Source: an uncultured Prevotella sp.
GTDB taxonomy: Bacteria > Bacteroidota > Bacteroidia > Bacteroidales > Bacteroidaceae
DNA: 64,000 nt
Reading direction: 5' to 3'
NCBI GenBank assembly: GCA_905234845.1
Contig: CAJOIW010000003.1
Location: 86,178-150,177, forward strand
Shown here: piece after piece, positions 1-7,871 of the stretch
How the letters are laid out: each line of letters begins with the position of its first letter
Numbering within the stretch: the first letter of the stretch is position 1
The notes under the pieces: generated by a model
The model's input: the letters and a program-made list of their open reading frames with translations, nothing else
Database searches by the model: none
Told to the model about the DNA's origin: nothing
Made by a program: the position numbers and the translations under genes

Positions 1-648
1 ATGGATGGTCTCAATCCACATGGGCTTCCGCTTGTTGTCCACCAGCTCTACATGCAGGTTCTTGTATTTGAATATGCTGAAATGCCAAAAGCCCCAGACG
101 GTCTTGCAATCTTTCGCGAGAGGCTCAACATAGGAGAGGAAATGGTTGTTGGCATACGGGATGCGGACAGCCAGATTCATCTCTTCGTAGTATTGAAGCC
201 CATATTTGTAAGAAATCACCGATTTCATCGAGATTTTTTCGGATTCACGTTGCACGTCTTCCACAAATTCCCGATGCAGACAATCATCGTTGTCGAGATA
301 GGTTGTCAGCAACACGGGGTCGTTTTTGTCGGCATATTTATAAGCCAGATGGGCAAAGCCCTCACGGAAATATCGCGTCTGCTGACGATTACAGTAGACG
401 GGTATGAACCCACCCCACTCTTCCTGATACTGGCAGATGCGCGTCTTCCATCGGTCGGGGGTATGCTCGTCGAACAGACATATCCACTTGAACTGCTGAC
501 AGGTCTGACTGCGCACCGACGGCCATGTGTATCGCTCGAACAACTCGAAGCGTCGTGCCAGCCACTCCTCGGTCTGTATGGCCTGGTGCCGTTTGTCCTC
601 CTTCCACCACAATCGCAGGTTAAACCGTGTCAGCAAAAAATGATTCAA
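1..648 (-). CDS. Putative rhamnosyltransferase-like glycosyltransferase, partial
   Basis: The minus strand is open from about 702 to the left edge, so the C-terminus is missing. The translation holds HFLLTRFNLRLW near the start, then DEHTPDRW and TTYLDNDDCLHREF. This pattern fits the putative rhamnosyl transferase family (PF11316), whose DNDD would be the nucleotide-sugar and metal site. It is the last gene of the polysaccharide operon and probably adds a sugar to the repeat unit in the cytoplasm. The start is uncertain. There is no in-frame ATG; TTG at 648 or 636 could serve. An ATG at 686-684 lies just upstream but is out of frame because of four 8-bp repeats (652-683). With three copies it would open directly into QHYLNHFLLTRFN. 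The family assignment comes from motifs only. Confidence 0.72.
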   Translation of the reverse strand, partial: MNHFLLTRFNLRLWWKEDKRHQAIQTEEWLARRFELFERYTWPSVRSQTCQQFKWICLFDEHTPDRWKTRICQYQEEWGGFIPVYCNRQQTRYFREGFAHLAYKYADKNDPVLLTTYLDNDDCLHREFVEDVQRESEKISMKSVISYKYGLQYYEEMNLAVRIPYANNHFLSYVEPLAKDCKTVWGFWHFSIFKYKNLHVELVDNKRKPMWIETIH

Positions 649-651
649 GTA

Positions 652-683
652 ATGTTGAAATGTTGAAATGTTGAAATGTTGAA
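652..683. repeat. Four perfect 8-bp tandem repeats at the start of a glycosyltransferase gene
   Basis: The unit ATGTTGAA (TTCAACAT on the coding strand) occurs four times without mismatch, directly after a minus-strand ATG at 686-684. Eight is not a multiple of three, so copy-number change would shift the reading frame. Four copies give a 12-codon dead end; three copies put the ATG in frame with the glycosyltransferase. Confidence 0.9.
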
Positions 684-691
684 CATATTTA

Positions 692-1060
692 TTACATGCT
701 CATTTTCTTTGACTTTATGCAATTAACCAAAGCTCCGCAAATCTTACAATTATCATTATAAATTGAAGTATATTGTTGCCGGTTTAAATATTTAGTCTCA
801 AAAAGCAGTTCGAGCCAATATTTTGTTTCATCCGCTTCTTTTAAGGCTATACCAAGCTTATTGACATAATCGGCATCACTTACAGCATTGATACTTTCCT
901 GTATGTTTGCACCTATACTCGTACCGCTGCGCAATATCTGGTCTGTCAATCTAGGGAGTATTTTATCCTGTTTATTTTTGTCTAACAGAAATTTACATAG
1001 AAATACGATACGAACTGCAAAATTTTTACTCAGCAAAGAAATAATGCTTTTATTCTCCAT
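692..1060 (-). CDS. Four helix bundle protein (23S rRNA intervening-sequence protein family)
   Basis: About 122 residues, mostly helical, with the family signature SGTSIGANIQES and a following LKEADETKYWLELL segment. Members are small dimer- or pentamer-forming helical bundles. They are often found as inserts in 23S rRNA genes or, in Bacteroidota, scattered among mobile and polysaccharide loci; no biochemical role is established. I start at ATG 1060, because the longer frame begins with a TTG at 1072 that lies inside an 8-bp tandem repeat. The gene sits between the IspD-SDR fusion and the edge glycosyltransferase, in the same direction. It is probably a passenger rather than a glycan enzyme. 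Confidence 0.8.
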   Translation of the reverse strand: MENKSIISLLSKNFAVRIVFLCKFLLDKNKQDKILPRLTDQILRSGTSIGANIQESINAVSDADYVNKLGIALKEADETKYWLELLFETKYLNRQQYTSIYNDNCKICGALVNCIKSKKMSM

Positions 1061-1067
1061 AAGCTTG

Positions 1068-1097
1068 TTCAACCTTTCAACCTTTCAACCTTTCAAC
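1068..1097. repeat. 8-bp tandem repeat TTCAACCT, 3.75 copies
   Basis: The repeat spans the junction of two genes. It supplies the last codons and stop of the IspD-SDR fusion (..LKG-stop at 1085) and the upstream region of the four-helix gene. The unit differs by one base from the repeat at 652-683. Confidence 0.85.
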
Positions 1098-2458
1098 TTT
1101 ACATCGATTACTTCGCCAGTGCACTTGCTGACCAGCGTGTTGACCGATGCAATGGCCACGTTGAGCGGTTCGAGCAGACTACCTTCGGGCTCGATGCCGA
1201 AAGCCTGACGACGCATCGGCGTGCGAGTACGTTCCGGATTGATGCAGTTCACCCGTATCGCGTCGCCAAACCACTCCTCGCTCAGGGCCTGCGTCAGGTT
1301 CACGATGGCTGCCTTGGTCGACGAGTAGATGCTGTACATCATCCGGCCGCGAGTATAGCTGCTGCTGGTATAGAAAAGTATGGATCCGCGCGACTCGCGC
1401 AGATATTCGTATGAGGCTTTCGCCACGTTCACCACGCCCATGTAATTCACATTCACGCTTCGCACGATATCGTCGCTGCTCATGGCCGAGAGCGGCTGCT
1501 TGATCAGCACGCCGGCCGTGCACACCACATAGTCGATACGGCCGTTGCGGTGGAACACGTCGGCCAAGGCCCGGCTCACCTGCTCGATGTCGGTCACGTC
1601 GACGCCGTTCTGCGACCGACTGTAGGAATAAACCACGGCACCAAGGTCGCGGGCACACTTCACGATTTCCTCGCCGATGCCGTAGCTGCCGCCGAAGACC
1701 ACCATCACCTTGTTGGGCAGTTCCGCCTTTGCACGGGCCGACACCTCCTTTTGGTTGCCTTCCACAGTCTTCAACTGGAACAGCTTGTCGAGCAGGAACA
1801 GGTCCTCCACGTAGGTGACCTTCATGTTGAACACCTCGCCGTCGACCACAAAGACAGGAACGTCGGGCAGATAGCGTCTGACCACACCGCAGTCATCGGT
1901 CGTCTGAAAATCGGGATCGGCCAGTGCTATGTCATAGGCACGCTTGATGACACCGCGCTTGAAGCACTGCGGCGTCTGACCGTTGCGCAGCTGAGCGCGT
2001 GGCGGGATGTGCGAGATGCAGTTATGGTCGTCGACCTGCACAACGGTATCGGTCGTCTTCACCGCCACATCGACAGCCTCGTAACGCTCCAGAGCCTTGA
2101 TGCAGTCGGCAATAATGCGGTCGTTCACCAACGGACGCACGGCATCGTGGAACAGCAGGTTGTCGTTGTCGTCGGTGTAGGCGGCAATCGCCGACAGACT
2201 CGAGTGATAGCGTTCCTTGCCACCCTGCAGAATCTTCTTCACCTTCACATAGTGGTTGTCCACCACCATCTGCTCCACCTCGGGAATATAATCCTCGCGG
2301 CTCACAATGGCAATCTCGTCAATCTGCTCATTGTTCTCAAACACATCTATCGTGTGCTCGATTATCTTCCGACCTGCCACCTTCTGAAACTGTTTGGGGA
2401 TGTCGCCACCTATACGTGACCCACTCCCACCAGCCAGAATAATCGCAATGTTCTTCAT
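1085..2458 (-). CDS. Bifunctional cytidylyltransferase / SDR oxidoreductase (CDP-ribitol-type synthase)
   Basis: 457 residues with two domains. Residues 1-225 are an IspD/TarI-like CTP transferase with ILAGGSGSRIGGDIPKQF at 7-24 and LLFHDAVRP at 101-109. Residues 250-457 are a short-chain dehydrogenase with the NAD(P) motif GGSYGIG (256-262) and catalytic YxxxK (Y378, K382). In characterised relatives such as Bcs1 of Haemophilus, this fusion reduces ribulose-5-phosphate and couples the ribitol-5-phosphate to CMP, giving CDP-ribitol. IspD in the isoprenoid pathway has no SDR partner, so a glycan role is much more likely here. It lies in the polysaccharide operon after a WecG/TagA transferase. 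The last three residues are encoded by an 8-bp tandem repeat, so the C-terminus may vary among strains. The alditol is inferred. Confidence 0.85.
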   Translation of the reverse strand: MKNIAIILAGGSGSRIGGDIPKQFQKVAGRKIIEHTIDVFENNEQIDEIAIVSREDYIPEVEQMVVDNHYVKVKKILQGGKERYHSSLSAIAAYTDDNDNLLFHDAVRPLVNDRIIADCIKALERYEAVDVAVKTTDTVVQVDDHNCISHIPPRAQLRNGQTPQCFKRGVIKRAYDIALADPDFQTTDDCGVVRRYLPDVPVFVVDGEVFNMKVTYVEDLFLLDKLFQLKTVEGNQKEVSARAKAELPNKVMVVFGGSYGIGEEIVKCARDLGAVVYSYSRSQNGVDVTDIEQVSRALADVFHRNGRIDYVVCTAGVLIKQPLSAMSSDDIVRSVNVNYMGVVNVAKASYEYLRESRGSILFYTSSSYTRGRMMYSIYSSTKAAIVNLTQALSEEWFGDAIRVNCINPERTRTPMRRQAFGIEPEGSLLEPLNVAIASVNTLVSKCTGEVIDVKLKG

Positions 2459-2498
2459 TCTCTCTGTTCTTTATTATTCAATATTCATTATTCACTAT

Positions 2499-3236
2499 TC
2501 ACTGGGCCTTTGGCCGCATCTTCTCCTTCATCACATTCCAGATGAACAGCGGATTGCCGAGAATGTAACGGCGCCACATGCGACGAGGCTCGGTCAGCAA
2601 CCGGTACAGCCATTCCAACGAATGGTTCTGCCACCACAGAGGAGCCCGCTTCACGGTTCCTGCAAAGAAGTCGAACACGGCACCGATACAGCCCACATGG
2701 CAGTTAATCTTCAGCTCGTCCCAATGGGCATACGTCCACTTCTCCTGCTTCGGAGCCGTCATGCCAATCCATAACAAATCGGGATTAGCATGGTTCACAG
2801 CCTGAACCATCGCCCTGCTCTCTTCGTCGGAGAACTCGGCCTTGTATGGAGGCGAGTAGGTCAGCACCTCTATGTTGGGATATTCCGTCTGAGCCCGCTT
2901 GCAAATCAGCGCGAGCGTCTTCTCCGACGAGCCCAGAAACATGCATCGTCCGCCCCGCTCATTCAACCGCGACATCTCATAAACAAACAAATCCCAGCCC
3001 ACGATGCGTTTTCGTGGTCGGGACTTTGCCTTTAAGAATTTGCAGCCCCACACGATGGCAATGCCGTCGGGTAGCAGGGCGTCGCTCTTTTTCAGTATCT
3101 CCGCATACTTTTCATCGTGCTGCGCCACATTGTAGGAATGAGCATTCAGACAAGTGACCACAGCCTTCTTCTCACCCAAACTCGACAGGTCGTCCAGCGA
3201 AGTCAGAAGTGATACGTCGTGCAGAGAGAGAGACAT
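2499..3236 (-). CDS. WecG/TagA/CpsF family glycosyltransferase (copy 1)
   Basis: 245 residues. Family motifs are visible: NAHSYNVAQHDEKY, LLPDGIAIVWG, GWDLF, GMTAPKQEKW, and near the end GAVFDFFAGTVKRAP followed by WWQNHSLEWLYRLL. These GT26 enzymes transfer ManNAc or ManNAcA to a lipid-linked acceptor on the cytoplasmic side of the membrane. UDP-ManNAc and UDP-ManNAcA would come from WecB and WecC in the same locus. A second, diverged paralogue lies at 5952-6659. The gene is followed after 40 bases by the IspD-SDR fusion. The donor sugar is inferred from family and context. Confidence 0.88.
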   Translation of the reverse strand: MSLSLHDVSLLTSLDDLSSLGEKKAVVTCLNAHSYNVAQHDEKYAEILKKSDALLPDGIAIVWGCKFLKAKSRPRKRIVGWDLFVYEMSRLNERGGRCMFLGSSEKTLALICKRAQTEYPNIEVLTYSPPYKAEFSDEESRAMVQAVNHANPDLLWIGMTAPKQEKWTYAHWDELKINCHVGCIGAVFDFFAGTVKRAPLWWQNHSLEWLYRLLTEPRRMWRRYILGNPLFIWNVMKEKMRPKAQ

Positions 3237-3298
3237 CGGTTATTGGTTATCTGTTATCGGTCCTAAAACCAAAGGCCAAAATCTAAAAACTAAAATAA

Positions 3299-4456
3299 TT
3301 AATGGTCAGCCAGATGCGCCACGATTCTCGGACAAGCCTTACCATCGCCATAGGGGTTCACGGCCTGACTCATGCGCTGATAGGCTTCTTCATCATCAAG
3401 CAACTCAGAGACACTATTGACAATCTTGTCGAAATCGGTTCCGACAAGCTTTACCGTACCGGCATCCAAAGCCTCCGGGCGCTCGGTCGTGTCGCGCATC
3501 ACCAAGACGGGCTTGCCCAGTCCGGGAGCCTCTTCCTGTATGCCACCGCTGTCGGTCAACACGATGGTAGCCTTTTCCATAAGGTAGACAAAACTCAGAT
3601 ACTCCAAAGGCTCAATGAAGAACATGTTGCCCAACTGGCTCAAATCCTCGCCAAAGACCTCATGTATCGGTTTGCGCACATTAGGATTCAGATGCATGGG
3701 ATAAACAAAATCCACCTCGGGATAACGCCTCGTCAGTGTTTGTATGGCCCGACACATACTGATAAAGCCATCGCCAAAGTTCTCACGACGATGTCCGGTT
3801 ATCAGCACCAGCTTCTTTCCGCCGTCAATTCGTGCGACATCATAGCCTGAACGTTTTAGGACGTCAGCCAATGACGATTGCAAGGTCGCATCTTCCTTGA
3901 TCTTGTTGACCACCCAATAGAGCGCATCGATAACCGTGTTTCCTGTCACGATAATCTTCTCTTCTGCCACATTCTCTTTCAGCAGATTCTCACGGCTCAA
4001 GGGCGTCGGCGAAAAGTTATACGTCGTGATGCGTCCCGTGATCTGCCGGTTCATCTCCTCTGGCCAGGGACTGTAGATGTTATGTGTGCGGAGTCCGGCC
4101 TCAACGTGGCCTACGGGTATCTGCTGATAGAATGCCGCCAAGGCAGCTGCCGTGCTGGTTGTCGTATCGCCATGCACGAGAACCACATCGGGTTGCGCCT
4201 CTTTCAGCACATCGCGCATGCCCAGCAACACCCGGGCCGTAACATCATAAAGGTCCTGACCCTGCTTCATGATATTCAAATCGTAGTCAGGCGTGATTTC
4301 AAATATCTGCAACACCTGATCAAGCATCTCGCGGTGCTGACCCGTCACACATACAATCGTCTGGAACTCTTCCTTCCTCTGCTCAAAAGCCTTTACCAGC
4401 GGTGCCATCTTGATGGCCTCAGGCCGAGTGCCAAACACCAACATAATCTTCTTCAT
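3299..4456 (-). CDS. wecB: UDP-N-acetylglucosamine 2-epimerase (non-hydrolysing)
   Basis: 385 residues from ATG 4456; the longer frame opens with TTG at 4465. It interconverts UDP-GlcNAc and UDP-ManNAc, supplying the substrate of WecC. The usual motifs are present: [12 protein letters not shown] at the N-terminus, HVEAGLRT, VTGNTVIDA, ITGHRREN and TDSGGIQEE. Length is normal. A 69-bp stretch matching its first 23 codons also occurs at 5876-5944, beyond the ATPase gene. The inserted plus-strand gene separates this wecB from wecC, so it probably needs its own promoter in 4457-4737; no clear minus-strand TAnnTTTG was found there. Confidence 0.93.
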   Translation of the reverse strand: MKKIMLVFGTRPEAIKMAPLVKAFEQRKEEFQTIVCVTGQHREMLDQVLQIFEITPDYDLNIMKQGQDLYDVTARVLLGMRDVLKEAQPDVVLVHGDTTTSTAAALAAFYQQIPVGHVEAGLRTHNIYSPWPEEMNRQITGRITTYNFSPTPLSRENLLKENVAEEKIIVTGNTVIDALYWVVNKIKEDATLQSSLADVLKRSGYDVARIDGGKKLVLITGHRRENFGDGFISMCRAIQTLTRRYPEVDFVYPMHLNPNVRKPIHEVFGEDLSQLGNMFFIEPLEYLSFVYLMEKATIVLTDSGGIQEEAPGLGKPVLVMRDTTERPEALDAGTVKLVGTDFDKIVNSVSELLDDEEAYQRMSQAVNPYGDGKACPRIVAHLADH

Positions 4457-4737
4457 CACTTGCAAATTACTTCATATTATTAAAACTATTTTCCTTCAAT
4501 TATTCACGGCACAAGCAAATACCTCAGCCCAAACACAGAAGTTTTCTGCCATCTCATACGTCACCATAATTGCACCATTCAATTCTTATCAGCCATGTCT
4601 TAAACGTTAAAACTATAACTTTTATTGATTAATTTCCCAATTTCTTTTAAGAATTTTGGAAATGAATCCAAAAATCTTTTAAGAAATTTGGATTTTACAT
4701 ACTTTATCTGTACCTTTGCCTTCAAAATTCCACATCT
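4457..4737. promoter_or_regulatory. Divergent intergenic region with repeated motif and ATPase promoter
   Basis: 281 bases between wecB (minus) and the ATPase (plus). TCTTTTAAGAA followed by TTTGGA occurs twice, starting at 4643 and 4675 (32 bp apart), with an inverted TTTTGGA/TCCAAAA pair between (4654-4673). The plus promoter is TTTG at 4687-4690, 20 bases, then TACCTTTG at 4711-4718. The repeated motif overlaps the promoter, so it may be an operator. Confidence 0.6.
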
Positions 4738-5865
4738 ATGATGATACACAGAACACTTGAAGACACTATCGCTCCTCTATTAGGTACACAGAAAGCCATT
4801 ATTGTGATGGGAGCGCGACAAGTAGGGAAATCTACCCTGCTTAAAACCATGTTCAGCCAGCGTGACGATGTGCTGTGGATGAATGGTGATGACCCTGATA
4901 TTCAACAGCTGTTTACGCAAATGACCTCAACACGCATCCGTGCCATTCTCGGCACCAAACGAATACTTCTCATCGACGAAGCACAACGCATTCCAGATAT
5001 CGGCCTTCGGATGAAGTTGGTCACCGATCAAGTGAAGGACGTACAGGTTATTGCGACAGGAAGCAGTTCCTTCGAGTTGGCCAACAAGGTAAACGAGCCT
5101 CTGACGGGACGTAAGCGTGAATTCCGTATGTTTCCACTCTCGTTCAGTGAAATGGTCAACCATACTGGCCTACTTGACGAGTTACGTCTGCTGCCTCACC
5201 GTATGGTTTATGGCTACTATCCAGAGGTTGTTTGCAGCCCTGGCAACGAACGCATCGTGCTGAAAGAACTAACCAACAGTTACCTCTACCGCGACATCCT
5301 TTCGCTCGACGGCATTGGCAAGCCCGACAAACTGGCACGCCTGCTTCAGGCTTTAGCCTTACAGATAGGCAACCAGGTAAGCTACAATGAAGTGGGGCAG
5401 ATCGTAGGGCTCGACCCTAAGACCGTGGAACGCTACGTTGACATACTGGAGAAGTCATACATTATTTTCCGTCTGGGCAGTTTCAGCCGTAATCTGCGCA
5501 ACGAGTTGAAGAGCAGCCGCAAAATTTACTTCTGGGATTTGGGGATTCGCAATGCTGTCATCGGTAACCTGTCGCAAGTAGAGAATCGTACAGATACAGG
5601 TGCCCTTTGGGAGAATTTCTGCATTGCCGAACGTATGAAACTACTTTCCTACAGAGGCAGCTTTGCACAGACATGGTTCTGGCGCACCCAGCAGCAGAAA
5701 GAGATTGACTATCTGGAAGAAGAAGATGGGATGTTACGAGCCGTTGAGTTCAAGTGGAACGACCGCAAGGCCAACACAAAAGTCCCTACCGCCTTTGCTA
5801 CAGCCTATCCGAATGCACAGTTTCAAGTTGTCACCCCACACTCCATTGACGACTTTATTCTGTAG
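4738..5865 (+). CDS. AAA family ATPase with DUF4143 domain
   Basis: 375 residues. The N-terminal P-loop domain has Walker [10 protein letters not shown] (27-35) and Walker [12 protein letters not shown]. The second half is DUF4143, with [11 protein letters not shown] and a PD-(D/E)XK-like pattern EIDYL...AVEFKWN near the C-terminus. Such proteins are abundant and strain-variable in Bacteroidota and are thought to bind DNA or act in defence or addiction, but no function is proven. It is the only plus-strand gene in a 20-kb minus-strand operon. A broken wecB start adjoins its 3' end and an intact wecB lies beyond its 5' end, so it looks like an acquired cassette. It has its own TAnnTTTG promoter. 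Confidence 0.85.
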   Translation: MMIHRTLEDTIAPLLGTQKAIIVMGARQVGKSTLLKTMFSQRDDVLWMNGDDPDIQQLFTQMTSTRIRAILGTKRILLIDEAQRIPDIGLRMKLVTDQVKDVQVIATGSSSFELANKVNEPLTGRKREFRMFPLSFSEMVNHTGLLDELRLLPHRMVYGYYPEVVCSPGNERIVLKELTNSYLYRDILSLDGIGKPDKLARLLQALALQIGNQVSYNEVGQIVGLDPKTVERYVDILEKSYIIFRLGSFSRNLRNELKSSRKIYFWDLGIRNAVIGNLSQVENRTDTGALWENFCIAERMKLLSYRGSFAQTWFWRTQQQKEIDYLEEEDGMLRAVEFKWNDRKANTKVPTAFATAYPNAQFQVVTPHSIDDFIL

Positions 5866-5875
5866 AGCAACGATA

Positions 5876-5944
5876 AGCCTTCACCAACGGAGCCATCTTG
5901 ATGGCCTCAGGCCGAGTCCCAAACACCAACATGATCTTCTTCAT
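5876..5944 (-). pseudogene. Remnant of a second wecB gene (first 23 codons)
   Basis: The minus strand from ATG 5944 reads [20 protein letters not shown] and then VKA, identical to the first 23 residues of the intact WecB. At DNA level five bases differ and all five changes are synonymous. The remnant starts 7 bases after the stop of the upstream WecG/TagA gene, as an operonic wecB would, and then meets the ATPase gene end-on. Silent-only divergence indicates a former functional paralogue, not a fresh target duplication. Confidence 0.85.
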
Positions 5945-5951
5945 ATATATT

Positions 5952-6659
5952 CTACAGTTTATTTAATATCATCCAGACAAGGAATTTCAGTCGGTAATAT
6001 TCCCTACGATAGCGTTGAGGCTGTTTCAGAAACCGGTAGAGAAACTCCAGATTATGGTCTTGCCACCACTTGGGAGCCCGTTTCACCCGTCCTGTATAGA
6101 CATCGAAACTGCCGCCAAGACCTTGATAGATGGCTTTATGCCGAGCCATCATGTCGGCCATGAGCATCTCCTGCTTCGGAGAGCCCATCGCCACAAAAAC
6201 CACATCGGGCTTTTTCTCTGCCACATCATCAATTAAAGCCGTCCGTTCCTCATCGTTTGTCAGGTAGCCGTTACGATAGCCCACGATGCGAATACCGTCA
6301 TAGTCTTTCCGCAATCTGGCAACAGTATCGTCAATAACCTCCTGTTTGCCACCGACCAGATAAAACGTCTTTTCACGATAGTTCCGGGAAACAATGTCTA
6401 ACCACAGGTCACATCCTGCAATGCGAATCACACCCTCGTGGCCCTTCCGTTTCATGGCAACCTTCACACCAGCTCCGTCGGCATAGCCAATATTGTCATT
6501 GACGACACGGCACGTCTCAGGCGTGGCTTTCATCACCTTTTCAGCATTGACGGCAACCAACAAGCCTTTCCGCTCGTCAACGTATGCCACCAACTGGTCT
6601 ACCGACGTAAACGGATAGACCTTCATTCCATTCAGCTCAACGCGACTGTTTTCGTGCAT
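5952..6659 (-). CDS. WecG/TagA/CpsF family glycosyltransferase (copy 2)
   Basis: 235 residues. Motifs include [51 protein letters not shown], and [20 protein letters not shown] with [11 protein letters not shown]. It is expected to add ManNAcA or ManNAc to the lipid-linked intermediate on the inner face of the membrane. The start is one base after the wecC stop, so the two genes are tightly linked, which favours ManNAcA as donor. It is clearly diverged from the copy at 2499-3236, so the two probably act on different acceptors. The following gene in the operon was once wecB (remnant at 5876-5944). Confidence 0.88.
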   Translation of the reverse strand: MHENSRVELNGMKVYPFTSVDQLVAYVDERKGLLVAVNAEKVMKATPETCRVVNDNIGYADGAGVKVAMKRKGHEGVIRIAGCDLWLDIVSRNYREKTFYLVGGKQEVIDDTVARLRKDYDGIRIVGYRNGYLTNDEERTALIDDVAEKKPDVVFVAMGSPKQEMLMADMMARHKAIYQGLGGSFDVYTGRVKRAPKWWQDHNLEFLYRFLKQPQRYRREYYRLKFLVWMILNKL

Positions 6660-6660
6660 C

Positions 6661-7866
6661 CTATTTCTTAAAAATTCCGCAGAAGTCGAGAATCACCTTG
6701 TCATCACTCCACTGCAATGTCTTAAATTCGTTGTGAGCTGTCAGCAACACAACAATGTCGGCCTTCTCATAGGCCTCATCGTATGGTGTGAGCTTGAAAA
6801 CGTTGTGTGAAGCAATGTTCGGTTCAACAACCAAGATGTCGGCATTATTACATCCCTGCATCACCGTTGTGGCGATATATTTGGCCGGCGACTCACGCAG
6901 GTCGTCGATATTGGGCTTAAAGGCCAGACCCATCATGGCCACGACAGGCTTACGCTGATGATCAAGTTCAAACTTCAGCATGGCATTCTTCACCTTTTCC
7001 ACGCACCAGTCGGCCTTATAGTTATTCACCTCTCTGGCCATAGCAATCATGCGAGCCTCCTTCGGAAATTCCGAAGAGATAAAATACGGGTCAACAGCAA
7101 TACAATGACCACCTACGCCACAGCCCGGCTGAAGAATATTCACACGCGGATGTTTGTTGGCCAACGCAATCAGTTCCCACACGTTGATACCCGCCTTGTC
7201 ACATATCATACTAAGCTCATTGGCAAAAGCAATCTGCGAGTCACGAGAAGAATTCTCAGTCAACTTGCACATCTCTGCCGTCTTGCAGTTTGTCGGATGC
7301 AACGTTCCCTGCACAAACTGCCCATAGAACTCTTGTGCCTTCTTCGTCGAAGCCTCATTCATGCCACCGATGACGCGGTCGTTATGAACCAGCTCATAAA
7401 TCACATTTCCCGGCAACACACGCTCCGGACAATAAGCAATGTAAATCTTATCCTTCAACTCCGGACGAAGCGAGAAAATCAACTCCGCCATCTTATCCGT
7501 CGTTCCGACCGGCGACGTCGACTCAATCACGTAAAGGTCACCTTCCTTCAAGAACGGAACGACCATGCGCGTAGCCGATTCCACATAAGAGATATCGGGC
7601 TCATGGTCGCCCTTGAACGGAGTGGGGACAACCATGAAATAGGCATCGCTCTCCTCCGGAGTCGTCGATGCCCTCAGCTGGCCGTTCTTGACAACCTCCT
7701 GCAACATCTCCTCCATACCAGGCTCCACAATATGCAGTTTGCCTTGATTGGTCATTTCCACTACCTTCGGGTTGATGTCAACCCCAAGAATCTCAATGCC
7801 GTGCTTTGCGGCAATAATTGCTGTGGGCAGTCCTATATAGCCCAAGCCCATAAAACATGCTTTCAT
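6661..7866 (-). CDS. wecC: UDP-N-acetyl-D-mannosaminuronic acid dehydrogenase
   Basis: 401 residues. A nucleotide-sugar dehydrogenase with the N-terminal NAD fold MKACFMGLGYIGLPTA, the ESTSPVGTT segment, the catalytic-cysteine region QPGCGVGGHCIAVDP, and the C-terminal MMGLAFKPNIDDLRESP. It oxidises UDP-ManNAc twice at C6 to UDP-ManNAcA. The WecC assignment rather than UDP-glucose dehydrogenase rests on FMGLGYIGLPTA and on linkage to wecB and two WecG-type transferases. It lies 5 bases downstream of the toroid protein and 1 base upstream of a WecG/TagA gene. Confidence 0.9.
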   Translation of the reverse strand: MKACFMGLGYIGLPTAIIAAKHGIEILGVDINPKVVEMTNQGKLHIVEPGMEEMLQEVVKNGQLRASTTPEESDAYFMVVPTPFKGDHEPDISYVESATRMVVPFLKEGDLYVIESTSPVGTTDKMAELIFSLRPELKDKIYIAYCPERVLPGNVIYELVHNDRVIGGMNEASTKKAQEFYGQFVQGTLHPTNCKTAEMCKLTENSSRDSQIAFANELSMICDKAGINVWELIALANKHPRVNILQPGCGVGGHCIAVDPYFISSEFPKEARMIAMAREVNNYKADWCVEKVKNAMLKFELDHQRKPVVAMMGLAFKPNIDDLRESPAKYIATTVMQGCNNADILVVEPNIASHNVFKLTPYDEAYEKADIVVLLTAHNEFKTLQWSDDKVILDFCGIFKK

Positions 7867-7871
7867 ATATC

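Noticed and set aside
1..666. 221-residue plus-strand frame at the left edge
   Set aside because: It is the shadow of the minus-strand rhamnosyltransferase-like gene, whose motifs are clear; the plus product resembles nothing.
4738..5865. Insertion sequence or transposon with the ATPase as cargo
   Set aside because: No transposase, terminal inverted repeats or short target duplication were found around it.
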